NCBI GenBank assembly: GCA_023432235.1
Contig: JAEYUX010000008.1
Location: 1 to 59,877 of the forward strand
Direction of reading: 5' to 3'
Length of the DNA stretch: 59,877 nucleotides
Source: Actinomycetes bacterium
Lineage (GTDB): Bacteria > Actinomycetota > Actinomycetes > Actinomycetales > Demequinaceae
The notes beneath the pieces were generated by a model. The model made no database searches. It was not told the DNA's origin and worked only from the letters and a program-made list of their open reading frames with translations. Shown piece by piece: positions 28,278-35,964 of this stretch (its first letter is position 1; every line of letters starts with the position of its first letter). Both the position numbers and the translations under genes were made by a program.

Positions 28278-29059
28278 TGGCTGAGGAGAAGAAGGAAGCC
28301 GCCGCAAAGGCGCCTGCCAAGAAGCCCGCTGCCAAGGCGTCGGCCGCGAAGTCGTCCACGGCGAAGCCGGCTGCAGCGAAGGCTGCGGCCAAGCCTGCCG
28401 CTGAGAAGAAGGCTGCAGAGAAGAAGGCTCCTGCTAAGGCTGCTGCCAAGCCGGCCGCTGACAAGGCTCCTGCCAAGGCTGCTGCCGAGAAGAAGGCACC
28501 CGCCAAGGCCGCCGCTGAGAAGGCTCCTGCCAAGGCTGAGACCGCGGCTGCCGCGAAGGCTCCCGCCAAGTCGACGGCTACCAAGGCGAAGTCGACGTCG
28601 GACGAGCCGAAGGTGACGACGCTCAAGATGCACCACCTGCGTCCCGCCCCCGGTGCCCACACCCCCAAGACCCGCGTGGGTCGTGGTGAGGGCTCGAAGG
28701 GTAAGACTGCAGGCCGTGGCACCAAGGGCACGCACGCTCGCAACACCGTCTCGTCCGCCTTTGAGGGCGGCCAGACGCCGTTGCACATGCGTCTGCCCAA
28801 GCTGCGCGGCTTCAAGAGCCCCTTCAAGGTGCGCTACCAGGTGGTCAACCTCGACCAGCTGGCAGAGCTGTTCCCCAAGGGCGGGAAGGTCACCAAGGCC
28901 GATCTCGTCGACAAGGGCGCAGTCCGTGCCAACCAGCCCGTCAAGGTGCTCGGTGACGGCGATATTGCCGTGAAGGTGACCCTGGTGGACGCCGACGCTG
29001 TTTCGCGTTCCGCGAAGACCAAGATTGAGGCCGCTGGCGGCACTGTCAGCGAGGGCTAG
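28277..29059 (+). CDS. rplO: 50S ribosomal protein L15 with ~110-residue Lys/Ala/Pro-rich N-terminal extension
   Basis: This 260-residue protein has its conserved L15 core from about residue 114 (TLKMHHLRPAPGAHTPKTRV, then GRGEGSKGKTAGRGTKG) to the end. The first ~110 residues are almost only Lys, Ala, Pro, Glu, Ser and Thr, with AAAKPAAEKKAAEKKAPAK-like units resembling histone H1 tails. The ATG at the rpmD stop is the only start that keeps the coupled order. A start at the core would need an unmarked internal codon. The tail probably contacts rRNA or nucleic acid, but its role is unknown. Confidence 0.95.
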   Translation: MAEEKKEAAAKAPAKKPAAKASAAKSSTAKPAAAKAAAKPAAEKKAAEKKAPAKAAAKPAADKAPAKAAAEKKAPAKAAAEKAPAKAETAAAAKAPAKSTATKAKSTSDEPKVTTLKMHHLRPAPGAHTPKTRVGRGEGSKGKTAGRGTKGTHARNTVSSAFEGGQTPLHMRLPKLRGFKSPFKVRYQVVNLDQLAELFPKGGKVTKADLVDKGAVRANQPVKVLGDGDIAVKVTLVDADAVSRSAKTKIEAAGGTVSEG

Positions 29060-29063
29060 GCTC

Positions 29064-29095
29064 GTCGCGGGCCCGTATTGACGCGGGCCCGCGAC
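29064..29095 (+). other. Strong hairpin between rplO and secY
   Basis: A perfect 12-bp stem (29064-29075 with 29084-29095) with an 8-nt loop, not followed by T's. It could attenuate or insulate secY, or stabilise the upstream ribosomal mRNA. It ends 21 nt before the secY ATG, beside its GGAGG. Confidence 0.65.
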
Positions 29096-29116
29096 ACCGC
29101 CTTCATCGGAGGATTC

Positions 29117-30415
29117 ATGCTTTCAGGCTTTCTGAGCGCGTTCCGCACGCCGGACCTGCGCAAGAAGCTGTTGTTCACGCTGGGCATGATCGGCATTTAC
29201 CGTCTGGGTGTGTCGATCCCGACGCCGGGCGTCGACTACGGCGAGATTCAGGCGTGTCTGAACAGCACGTCTGACACGGGCGGACCCCTCCAGATTCTCA
29301 ACCTCTTCTCAGGTGGAGCGCTCCTCCAGCTGTCGATCTTCGCGCTCGGCATCATGCCGTACATCACCGCGTCGATCATGGTGCAACTGCTGCGCGTGCT
29401 CATCCCGCGCTTCGAGACTCTTCACAAGGAGGGTGCCGAAGGTCAGGCCAAACTGACTCAGTACACCCGCTACCTGGCCGTCGGATTTGCCGCCTTGCAG
29501 TCCGCCTCGTACATCACGATGGCGCGCAACGGCTTGTTCTTCCCCAACTGCCCGCCGGTGATTCCCAACGACTCGTGGAACGTCATCGCCATCATGGTGC
29601 TGACGATGACCGCAGGCACCGTCTTCATCATGTGGCTCGGCGAGCGCATCACCGAACGCGGTGTCGGCAATGGCATGTCGTTGCTGATCTTCACCTCGGT
29701 GGCAGCGTCGTTCCCCGGTGCCGTGTCGCAGATCTGGAACTCGTCGGATCGCGTGCGCAACCTCTTTGTTGTGCTCCTCGTGTTGTTGGCCGTCATTGCT
29801 GCAGTCGTGTACGTCGAGCAGTCTCAGCGCCGCATCCCGGTGCAGTATGCCAAGCGCATGGTGGGGCGTCGAATGCTGGGCGGCTCGTCCACCTACATTC
29901 CGCTCAAGATCAACATGGCGGGTGTTATCCCCGTGATCTTCGCCGCGTCGCTGCTCCAGCTGCCGTACGTGATCGTGCAGTTCCAGGGGCAGAACCCCGA
30001 CGGGTGGGTGCTGTGGGTGCAGACGCACATCACGGACCCGGCGGCACCGCTCCATATCGCGATCTACGTGCTACTCATCGTGTTCTTCGCGTACTTCTAC
30101 ACGGCCATCACGTTTAATCCGACTGAAGTGGCCGACAACATGAAGAAGTACGGCGGCTTTGTTCCCGGCATCCGCCCGGGCAAGCCGACCGCTGACTACC
30201 TTGACTACGTGTTGTCGCGCATCACGGCCGCCGGATCGACGTACTTGGCGATTGTCGCGCTCATTCCGTCAATCACCTTGGCGATGCTCGGCCTCAACGC
30301 GCAGATTCCATTGGGAGCGACGACGATCCTCATCCTGGTGGGCGTCGGTCTCGACACCGTCAAGCGGATCCAGTCGCAACTTGAACAGCGTCGATACGAA
30401 GGGTTCCTCCGGTAA
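29117..30415 (+). CDS. secY: Preprotein translocase subunit SecY
   Basis: This 432-residue channel protein has about ten membrane helices. SAFRTPDLRKKLLFTLGMI and LGIMPYITASIMVQLL are typical. The cytoplasmic loop has QSQRRIPVQYAKRMVGR, and the later loop has NPTEVADNMKKYGGFVPGIR. ATG 29117 follows CGGAGGATTC. An open frame from 29078 would start inside the hairpin and is rejected. It forms an operon with adk and map. Confidence 0.98.
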   Translation: MLSGFLSAFRTPDLRKKLLFTLGMIGIYRLGVSIPTPGVDYGEIQACLNSTSDTGGPLQILNLFSGGALLQLSIFALGIMPYITASIMVQLLRVLIPRFETLHKEGAEGQAKLTQYTRYLAVGFAALQSASYITMARNGLFFPNCPPVIPNDSWNVIAIMVLTMTAGTVFIMWLGERITERGVGNGMSLLIFTSVAASFPGAVSQIWNSSDRVRNLFVVLLVLLAVIAAVVYVEQSQRRIPVQYAKRMVGRRMLGGSSTYIPLKINMAGVIPVIFAASLLQLPYVIVQFQGQNPDGWVLWVQTHITDPAAPLHIAIYVLLIVFFAYFYTAITFNPTEVADNMKKYGGFVPGIRPGKPTADYLDYVLSRITAAGSTYLAIVALIPSITLAMLGLNAQIPLGATTILILVGVGLDTVKRIQSQLEQRRYEGFLR

Positions 30416-30981
30416 TGCGTCTTGTCCTTGTTGGCCCGCCTGGAGCAGGGAAGGGCACTCAAGCAGTGCGCCTCGCCGAGCACTACGGAGTCCCTGCAAT
30501 CTCAACGGGAGACATCTTCCGAGCGAACGTGAAGAACGAGACGGAGCTTGGGCGCAAGGCACAGGAGTACATGAACGCGGGCGCTTTGGTTCCCGATGAG
30601 GTGACCAACGCAATGGTGAAGGACCGCCTCGCCCAGGACGACGTGGTTGGCGGGTTCTTGCTCGACGGCTATCCGCGCAACCCCGATCAGGCTGTCGAAC
30701 TCGACTCGATGCTCGCGGAACTCGGCCAGTCCTTGAACGCAGTTCTCGAGATCACGGCCGATCACGACGTCGTGACAGAGCGACTTCTCAACCGCGCGAA
30801 GATCGAAGGCCGTGCTGATGACACGGAAGATGTCATTCGCGCACGCCTCAATGTCTACGACGAGTCGACCGCGCCCCTCGCCACGTTCTATGCAGAACGA
30901 GGGTTGCTCACGAGTGTCGATGGCATCGGTGACGTTGACGAGGTCACTGCTCGCATCCTGGCCGCACTCGACGCGCGATAA
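30415..30981 (+). CDS. adk: Adenylate kinase (short-LID form)
   Basis: This 188-residue kinase converts AMP + ATP to 2 ADP. P-loop GPPGAGKGT at residues 7-15, AMP-binding GDIFRANVKNETELG, and GGFLLDGYPRNPDQA. The LID is short (NRAKIEGRADDTEDVIRAR) and lacks zinc cysteines, the actinobacterial form. It overlaps the secY stop by one base. Confidence 0.98.
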   Translation: MRLVLVGPPGAGKGTQAVRLAEHYGVPAISTGDIFRANVKNETELGRKAQEYMNAGALVPDEVTNAMVKDRLAQDDVVGGFLLDGYPRNPDQAVELDSMLAELGQSLNAVLEITADHDVVTERLLNRAKIEGRADDTEDVIRARLNVYDESTAPLATFYAERGLLTSVDGIGDVDEVTARILAALDAR

Positions 30982-30983
30982 CC

Positions 30984-31793
30984 ATGGCACGGGGCGTCGA
31001 GCTCAAGACGCGTGCTCAGATGCGCGTGATGGCTCGCGCTGGTCGTATCACGGCGGACGCACTCGCGGCGGCGTCGGCTGCGGTGGTGCCGGGCGCGACA
31101 ACTGCCGCGATTAACGACGCGGCGCACCGTGTCATCGACAGCGCTGGCGCCACATCCAATTTTCTTGGGTACCACGGCTTTCCTGCCGTGACCTGCGTGT
31201 CCGTCAACGACGAGGTGGTCCACGGCATCCCTGGCGATCGCGAGATCGCAGAAGGCGACGTGGTATCGATCGATTGTGGTGCGATCGTTGATGGGTGGCA
31301 TTCAGACTCCGCCATCACCGTCATCGCTGGCACCCCACGCGGGGGACAAGATGCGCATCTGGTCAGCAGCACGCGCGACGCGCTCTGGGCAGGCATTGCG
31401 GCCCTCGCGACGGCGCAGCGTCTCGATGCGATTGCGGCGGCGATTGAGGATGTAGCCGACGCTGCTGGTCTCCATCCGCTGCTTGGATTCGTTGGTCATG
31501 GCATCGGTACCGCGATGCACCAGGCACCTGACGTCCTCAATTACCGCACCAAGGGCAAGTCACCCCGGGTGAAGCCGGGTATGTGCCTCGCAATCGAGCC
31601 GATGTTTGTCATCGGCACGGGCGACTCGAATGTCCTCGACGACGGGTGGACCGTGGTGTCGGCAGACGGGTCACGTGCAGCTCACTGGGAGCACAGCGTT
31701 GCTGTTCATGAGGACGGGATCTGGGTGCTCACCGCGCCGGACGGAGGAGCGCGCGAACTCGCTTCTCACGGCGTCACCCCTGTCGCTCCATAG
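30984..31793 (+). CDS. map: Methionine aminopeptidase, type I
   Basis: This 269-residue enzyme removes the initiator methionine. Metal ligands D97, D108, H172, E205 and E236 are all present (in IDCGAIVDGWHSDS, GHGIGTAMHQ, IEPMF and WEHSVAV), with substrate His H80 in EVVHGIPG. There is no N-terminal SH3-binding zinc extension. It begins 2 nt after adk and ends the secY-adk-map unit. Confidence 0.97.
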   Translation: MARGVELKTRAQMRVMARAGRITADALAAASAAVVPGATTAAINDAAHRVIDSAGATSNFLGYHGFPAVTCVSVNDEVVHGIPGDREIAEGDVVSIDCGAIVDGWHSDSAITVIAGTPRGGQDAHLVSSTRDALWAGIAALATAQRLDAIAAAIEDVADAAGLHPLLGFVGHGIGTAMHQAPDVLNYRTKGKSPRVKPGMCLAIEPMFVIGTGDSNVLDDGWTVVSADGSRAAHWEHSVAVHEDGIWVLTAPDGGARELASHGVTPVAP

Positions 31794-31803
31794 CCCGACA
31801 ACG

Positions 31804-31848
31804 GGTGCCCCCCATCTTGGGGGCAAAAGTATGGGGGTTACCAGGGGT
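31804..31848 (-). other. C/G-block element upstream of the LRV cluster
   Basis: TGCCCCC and GGGGGCA (31806-31812, 31819-31825) form a 7-bp stem and are followed by further G-blocks. Read on the minus strand, the order ACCCCTG, ACCCCC, TACTT, ATGGGGG..CACC resembles a stretch at 54972-55016. No gene is seen in 31794-31944. Confidence 0.3.
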
Positions 31849-31940
31849 TTTGCCGCATTTCGTGTGGACATTCTCACAATTGACGCCAAAAAGTAGCGCG
31901 TCGAGATGTCCGAAATGTATCAATGAGAGCGAGACCACAC

Positions 31941-31998
31941 AGGAGGGCACCTGGTGACGGTCGGCAATGCCGGCGCGAAACCGCCGGTGCCCTTTTTT
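31941..31998 (+). promoter_or_regulatory. Attenuator-like leader with ribosome site folded into an intrinsic terminator
   Basis: AGGAGGGCACC (31941-31951) pairs with GGTGCCC plus TTTT (31986-31996), and TTTTTT follows the stem directly. Inside, GTCGGC-AAT-GCCGGC (31960-31974) forms a second hairpin. An ideal AGGAGG is thus hidden in the outer stem and would, if open, serve a GTG at 31954 that starts a 58-codon frame. It may simply be the map terminator, or it may be a conditional leader for the LRV gene at 32015. Confidence 0.6.
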
Positions 31999-32014
31999 GC
32001 GTTCAGGGAGCACC

Positions 32015-32869
32015 ATGTCCAAGCGACTTACGACGTCACGGTCGACTGCCGAGGCGGAGCGAGCGGAGGCCGAGCGCCCCGGCCTGCACCGGATGCATAT
32101 TGCGCTGCTCGCCCAGTCGCGTCACCGTAGCGTCCGCGAAGCAATCGCTCGTCGGGATGACGTCCCCCTTGGCGTTCAAGCCGCGCTTGCCAACGATGAC
32201 TGGTGGGAAGTACGTGCCGCCATGGCCGCCAACCCTCGTGCTGCCCGCTCGGTCATGGAAGCGTTGGCGGGCGACCGGCATCACGACGTATTGCTCGCGC
32301 TCATTGGCAACCCCAACCTCGAGGCGTCCCTCGCCATCCAGTTGGGACAGCACCGCCGCCAGGATGTGCGTGACGCAATGGCGCATCGGATCCGCACCGT
32401 GCCTCTGCTTGAGAGAACAGTCGAGCAGGGCGAGGACCATCTCATCCCCGAACTTCGCGAACGAGCAATGGCATGGGCAGTCGACCCAGAACCGTCAGGC
32501 GACTCTGAGCCCACGCCAATCGAACCGATAGAGATGCTCGATGCCGACCGTGCTGCGACTCTCGGTGCTGAGGCTCGTGCGGCAGCCCCTCACGCCCACG
32601 GACCTGCCGCCGCAGCGTCGGCACCCGAGGCTGTGGAAGTCACCGCGGTATTCGAGCCCGGCCCGAGCGATCCTCTCGACGAGTTCGATCGCCCTGTCGC
32701 TGCGGTGACGCACCCGGGACATGACTTCCTCGTTGTCACACTTCCCGACGATCTCGGGGTTTCTCACGCCGGAGCCGCGCACCGATCAGGTGTCGAAGTC
32801 CCTGCCATGTACGCCACACATACGGCAGGGCGCACAGCCTCGCTCCGTACTGTGACCCGGACCCACTAA
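32015..32869 (+). CDS. Variant leucine-rich-repeat (LRV) protein 1 with long disordered tail
   Basis: This 284-residue protein is not assignable to a named function. Residues about 25-125 consist of ~25-residue helical repeats of the LRV type (pattern NPxxxxxVMxALAxxRHxDVxxAL), for example EVRAAMAANPRAARSVMEAL then AGDRHHDVLLALIGNP. Residues 150-284 are Ala/Pro/Glu/Asp-rich and low in structure. No cysteine cluster, signal peptide or membrane helix. ATG 32015 follows CAGGGAG. A frame open from 31967 would start inside the terminator stem. It probably forms an operon with the next gene (20-nt gap). The repeats suggest a protein-binding scaffold. Confidence 0.75.
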   Translation: MSKRLTTSRSTAEAERAEAERPGLHRMHIALLAQSRHRSVREAIARRDDVPLGVQAALANDDWWEVRAAMAANPRAARSVMEALAGDRHHDVLLALIGNPNLEASLAIQLGQHRRQDVRDAMAHRIRTVPLLERTVEQGEDHLIPELRERAMAWAVDPEPSGDSEPTPIEPIEMLDADRAATLGAEARAAAPHAHGPAAAASAPEAVEVTAVFEPGPSDPLDEFDRPVAAVTHPGHDFLVVTLPDDLGVSHAGAAHRSGVEVPAMYATHTAGRTASLRTVTRTH

Positions 32870-32889
32870 CTCCTGAAGGACACCTCGAC

Positions 32890-33204
32890 ATGGCCCTTTC
32901 CTTGACCCGTACGAAGAGCGAGGACCTGGTCCGCGCGCGCGACCCTCAGACGTCGCGCGCTGAACTCGTCGCCCTCGCCGCACAAGGCAGAGCTGACGTG
33001 CGCGCTGCTGTCGCCGCTCGCCTTGATTGCCCGCTCGCGACGATGCTGTCACTCGCCCACGAAAGTGATGTGCGCGTACTCGAGGCGCTCGCGTCGAATC
33101 CCAACGCACCGCGCTCGGTGCTTGAACGTCTCGCGTCACACAAGCGAGGCAGCATCGGGGAGCTTGCCCAGCGTCGCCTCCGCACCGCACGGATGTACGC
33201 CTAG
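32890..33204 (+). CDS. Variant leucine-rich-repeat (LRV) protein 2
   Basis: This 104-residue protein is made almost wholly of three LRV-type repeats: residues 18-43 (with ADVRAAVAA), 44-68 (RLDCPLATMLSLAHESDVRV) and 69-97 (NPNAPRSVLERLASHKRGS). It has the same three-repeat layout as the gene at 34100 and shares the VRAAVAARxDxP core with it and with 33427. ATG after GAAGGACACC. Followed by a strong terminator. The function is unknown; a small adaptor role is inferred. Confidence 0.8.
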   Translation: MALSLTRTKSEDLVRARDPQTSRAELVALAAQGRADVRAAVAARLDCPLATMLSLAHESDVRVLEALASNPNAPRSVLERLASHKRGSIGELAQRRLRTARMYA

Positions 33205-33262
33205 CCCCCACAGCGTCCGAGCCGCCCACGCGCACCCCTCAGCCGCGTCGGCAGGCCGGGCG

Positions 33263-33296
33263 GACGGCGGCGATCCCAACAGGGATCGCCGCCGTC
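33263..33296 (+). terminator. Terminator after LRV protein 2
   Basis: A perfect 15-bp stem (33263-33277 with 33282-33296), loop AACA, then TACTTTTG. It separates LRV1-LRV2 from LRV3. Confidence 0.9.
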
Positions 33297-33328
33297 TACT
33301 TTTGCCCCACGCTGATCATGAGTTCACG

Positions 33329-33361
33329 CAGACGTTACGTGGGCGCACGGCGTCTGTAACG
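33329..33361 (+). promoter_or_regulatory. Overlapping inverted repeats before LRV protein 3
   Basis: CAGACG (33329-33334) is inverted as CGTCTG (33351-33356). CGTTAC (33333-33338) is inverted as GTAACG (33356-33361). The pairs overlap and cannot both form fully. The element lies 66 nt before the ATG at 33427 and could be an operator or a switch. Confidence 0.35.
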
Positions 33362-33426
33362 CGCGCGGCTTAGCGTTGACGTGGCGGCTATCCCCGCCGT
33401 CGCAGTGCTTGGCACAGGGGGCCGAC

Positions 33427-33987
33427 ATGGCACGAGGGTTTTCACGCGCACCCGGCGCAAGTCCGGCTGTCATTGCTGCGAGCGACCCTGCGCTCACCAA
33501 GAACGAGCTTCTTGAGCTTGGTGGCAGCCGTAACCATGCGGTGAGGGCTGCGGTGGCAGCACGGCCGGATTGTCCGCTCGGGCTTATGGTGACGCTTGCG
33601 CATGACGTCTCAGTCGATGTGCGCGTCGCGGTCGCAATGAACGACCACGCCCAACGTTCGGTCATGCAGTACCTCGCCTCTGACCGCGCCGTACCGGTGG
33701 TCGTCGCCCTCGTCTCGAACCCGGCGCTGCCGCGCGACATTCTTGAAGAGCTCGCCTTTCACCGTCAGCAACGTGTGCGGCTTGCTGCAGCCGAGCGTAT
33801 CGATGCTGACGACCGCTCAGCGAAGGACCAGCGCAACGTCGAGCCGAGCACGGCGCTTGCTCAAGCAGCAGCGGACTTCGTCAGTCAAGAGGTGGAGCGG
33901 ATGACTGCGGTTGACCCCGTAGTCCCGGTCCATCAGAGTCAGCCCGACATCCGACTTGCGCCCGTGAGAGGCTTCCGCGCTCCGTAG
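33427..33987 (+). CDS. Variant leucine-rich-repeat (LRV) protein 3
   Basis: This 186-residue protein has four LRV-type repeats over residues 20-123, including HAVRAAVAARPDCPLGLMVT, LAHDVSVDVRVAVAMND and SNPALPRDILEELAFHRQQR. A polar tail runs from 124 to 186. The second repeat is nearly the same as in the genes at 32890 and 34100, so the three arose by duplication. It stands alone after a terminator. ATG 33427 is chosen. A TTG at 33376 would add 17 residues without a ribosome site. Function unknown. Confidence 0.75.
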   Translation: MARGFSRAPGASPAVIAASDPALTKNELLELGGSRNHAVRAAVAARPDCPLGLMVTLAHDVSVDVRVAVAMNDHAQRSVMQYLASDRAVPVVVALVSNPALPRDILEELAFHRQQRVRLAAAERIDADDRSAKDQRNVEPSTALAQAAADFVSQEVERMTAVDPVVPVHQSQPDIRLAPVRGFRAP

Positions 33988-34099
33988 CCAAGATGACCGT
34001 TATGTCTATTTCGTCACAAGCACTCGAAGAGTGAGGCCAGCGCGCTTATCGTGTGGACAGTACATAAGGTCGTACGCCTCGAGAGGACGAATCAACGCC

Positions 34100-34411
34100 A
34101 TGGTGGGATTGCCTTCCGCGCGAGACGCAGCACATGACCTCACCCGCGCGACGGACCCAGCCGTGACCGGGTCCGAGTTATTGCCCTATGCCGCGCATCG
34201 CTCGGCGCACGTGCGGGCCGCCGTCGCCGCCCGTACGGATGCGCCGGCGGGGGCGCTCATCTCATTGGGTCACGATCACGAGACAGACGTGTTGCTCGCT
34301 CTCCTCAAGAACCCCCGCACGCCGTCGACGGTGGTGCGAAAGCTCGCAGATCATCGGGATGTGCGCGTGTCCGACGCTGCCGTGCAGCGTTTGCGCAACG
34401 CCTTCCGCTAA
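34100..34411 (+). CDS. Variant leucine-rich-repeat (LRV) protein 4
   Basis: This 103-residue protein has three LRV-type repeats: about 19-44 (HVRAAVAARTDAP core), 45-70 (GALISLGHDHETDVLLALLK) and 71-99 (NPRTPSTVVRKLADHRDVRV). It closely parallels the gene at 32890. ATG 34100 follows GAGAGGACG. An earlier in-frame start (34031) would add 23 residues of unlike composition. It lies directly upstream of the infA promoter. No catalytic motif. Function unknown. Confidence 0.75.
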   Translation: MVGLPSARDAAHDLTRATDPAVTGSELLPYAAHRSAHVRAAVAARTDAPAGALISLGHDHETDVLLALLKNPRTPSTVVRKLADHRDVRVSDAAVQRLRNAFR

Positions 34412-34448
34412 TTGTGCGTGAGTCGAACGACAGGGCGAGGCCCTGTGG

Positions 34449-34477
34449 TTGAGACGTGCCGCCGCATGGTCTAGACT
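34449..34477 (+). promoter_or_regulatory. Promoter of the infA-rpmJ-rpsM-rpsK-rpoA unit
   Basis: TTGAGA (34449-34454), 17-nt spacer, TAGACT (34472-34477). A predicted leader of about 50 nt precedes infA. Confidence 0.75.
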
Positions 34478-34534
34478 TGTCTGTCGGGCGTTTTTGCGCG
34501 CCTACGAACCTATTAATCGACGTTAGCGGAGTAT

Positions 34535-34756
34535 ATGGCCAAGAAAGACGGCGTCATCGAGGTTGAGGGCACCGTGGTCGAGGCATTGCCAAACGCGTCG
34601 TTCCGTGTGGAACTGACAAATGGCCACCTCGTCCTCGCTCACATCTCGGGCAAGATGCGCCAGCACTACATTCGAATCCTCCCCGAGGATCGAGTGGTGG
34701 TGGAACTCAGCCCATACGACCTGTCCCGCGGCCGCATTGTCTACCGCTACAAGTAA
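34535..34756 (+). CDS. infA: Translation initiation factor IF-1
   Basis: This 73-residue OB-fold factor blocks the A site during initiation. MAKKDGVIEVEGTVVEALPN and YDLSRGRIVYRYK are diagnostic. ATG after GCGGAGTAT. It heads the alpha operon, followed by rpmJ after 51 nt. Confidence 0.98.
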   Translation: MAKKDGVIEVEGTVVEALPNASFRVELTNGHLVLAHISGKMRQHYIRILPEDRVVVELSPYDLSRGRIVYRYK

Positions 34757-34807
34757 ACCGTCGCCGACGCCACAGTCAGCGGCGCCGACGGCGAAGGAAA
34801 GCCAACC

Positions 34808-34921
34808 ATGAAGGTGAAGCCGAGCGTCAAGCCCATTTGTGACAAGTGCAAGGTGATTCGCCGCAGTGGCCGTGTCATGGTCATCTGCGACAACCCGCGC
34901 CACAAGCAACGCCAGGGCTAG
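34808..34921 (+). CDS. rpmJ: 50S ribosomal protein L36, zinc-binding form
   Basis: This 37-residue protein starts MKVKPSVKPICDKCKVIRR and ends NPRHKQRQG. C11, C14, C27 and H32 form the zinc site of the C+ form. ATG after GAAGGAAAGCCAACC. It lies between infA and rpsM as in most bacteria. Confidence 0.97.
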   Translation: MKVKPSVKPICDKCKVIRRSGRVMVICDNPRHKQRQG

Positions 34922-35049
34922 GCGTTAACAACTGAAGACCTCGTTCGGAACCGGGATACCGGTACCCGCGGCTCGGAGGCCGCGGCCCGCATCACATCAC
35001 GTGGGAATCCGAGCGTCAGACCTCCGACTACTGATGGAGTAGAAACAAC

Positions 35050-35418
35050 ATGGCACGACTCGTAGGAGTCGACCTCCCGCGCGACAAGCGCATGGAAGTC
35101 GCTTTGACGTACATCTATGGCATTGGCCGCACCCGCGCGCAGCAGATTCTTGCCGCGACCGGTGTGAGCCCCGATCTCCGCGTGAAGGACGCGACGGACG
35201 AGCAGCTCGTTTCGTTGCGTGACTTCATCGAAGGCAACTTCACCATTGAAGGTGACCTGCGCCGTGAGGTAGCCGCCGACATCCGCCGCAAGGTCGAGAT
35301 TGGCAACTACCAGGGTCTGCGCCACCGCAAGGGCATGCCTGTCCGCGGTCAGCGCACCAAGACCAACGCTCGTACCCGCAAGGGCCCCAAGAAGACCGTC
35401 GCCGGAAAGAAGAAGTAA
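35050..35418 (+). CDS. rpsM: 30S ribosomal protein S13
   Basis: This 122-residue head protein makes inter-subunit bridges. MARLVGVDLPRDKRMEVALT and GLRHRKGMPVRGQRTKTNAR are typical. ATG after ATGGAGTAGAAAC. The 128-nt gap after rpmJ contains G+C-rich inverted segments but no clear terminator. Confidence 0.98.
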   Translation: MARLVGVDLPRDKRMEVALTYIYGIGRTRAQQILAATGVSPDLRVKDATDEQLVSLRDFIEGNFTIEGDLRREVAADIRRKVEIGNYQGLRHRKGMPVRGQRTKTNARTRKGPKKTVAGKKK

Positions 35419-35421
35419 GCC

Positions 35422-35811
35422 ATGGCCGCTCCCACGCGCAAGCCGCGCAAGAAGATCAAGAAGACCGTTGCTCACGGTCAGGCACACATCCAGTCGACCT
35501 TCAACAACACGATCGTGTCGATCACGGACCCCTCGGGTGCCGTGGTGTCGTGGTCGTCGTCCGGTCAGGTGGGCTTCAAGGGCTCCCGCAAGTCGACGCC
35601 TTACGCCGCGCAGATGGCGGCCGAGGCTGCCGCTCGCAAGGCGCAGGACGCCGGCATGAGCAAGGTCGACGTCTTTGTGAAGGGCCCGGGTTCGGGTCGC
35701 GACACCGCGATTCGCTCGCTGACGGCCGCCGGCCTCGAGGTGACGTCCATCAAGGATGTCACTCCGCAGGCACACAACGGTTGCCGCCCGCCCAAGCGTC
35801 GTCGCGGCTAG
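35422..35811 (+). CDS. rpsK: 30S ribosomal protein S11
   Basis: This 129-residue platform protein contains AHIQSTFNNTIVSITDPSG and ends TPQAHNGCRPPKRRRG. Starts 3 nt after rpsM. The next gene is rpoA: rpsD, which follows in many bacteria, is missing here. Confidence 0.98.
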   Translation: MAAPTRKPRKKIKKTVAHGQAHIQSTFNNTIVSITDPSGAVVSWSSSGQVGFKGSRKSTPYAAQMAAEAAARKAQDAGMSKVDVFVKGPGSGRDTAIRSLTAAGLEVTSIKDVTPQAHNGCRPPKRRRG

Positions 35812-35818
35812 TGGTGAC

Positions 35819-35848
35819 GGCCGTCGGACAGATTGACACCCGACGGCC
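35819..35848 (+). terminator. Hairpin after rpsK
   Basis: GGCCGTCGG pairs with CCGACGGCC (9 bp) across a 12-nt loop. It has no T-run and may be a partial terminator or processing site inside the operon. Confidence 0.5.
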
Positions 35849-35899
35849 CTCCGCTTAGCCCTCGCGCGTTCTCGCGCCCATTCCATCCAGTCGTTGACA

Positions 35900-35924
35900 C
35901 CCTCCGGAACGGACAACCGGAGGG
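35900..35924 (+). other. Second hairpin before rpoA
   Basis: CCCTCCGG and CCGGAGGG (8 bp) with a 9-nt loop, directly after a TTGACA at 35894-35899. That hexamer lacks a matching -10, so I do not call a promoter. Confidence 0.45.
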
Positions 35925-35964
35925 CACGAGCATCAAATAGTGGGTGCTCGGAAAGGAAGAGAAA

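Noticed and set aside
31826..31848. A CsoR-type metal-responsive operator
   Set aside because: G-blocks are there but the required two-fold symmetry around them is missing.
35894..35940. A promoter for rpoA starting with TTGACA
   Set aside because: No -10-like hexamer at 16-19 nt; the spacing falls on a hairpin stem.
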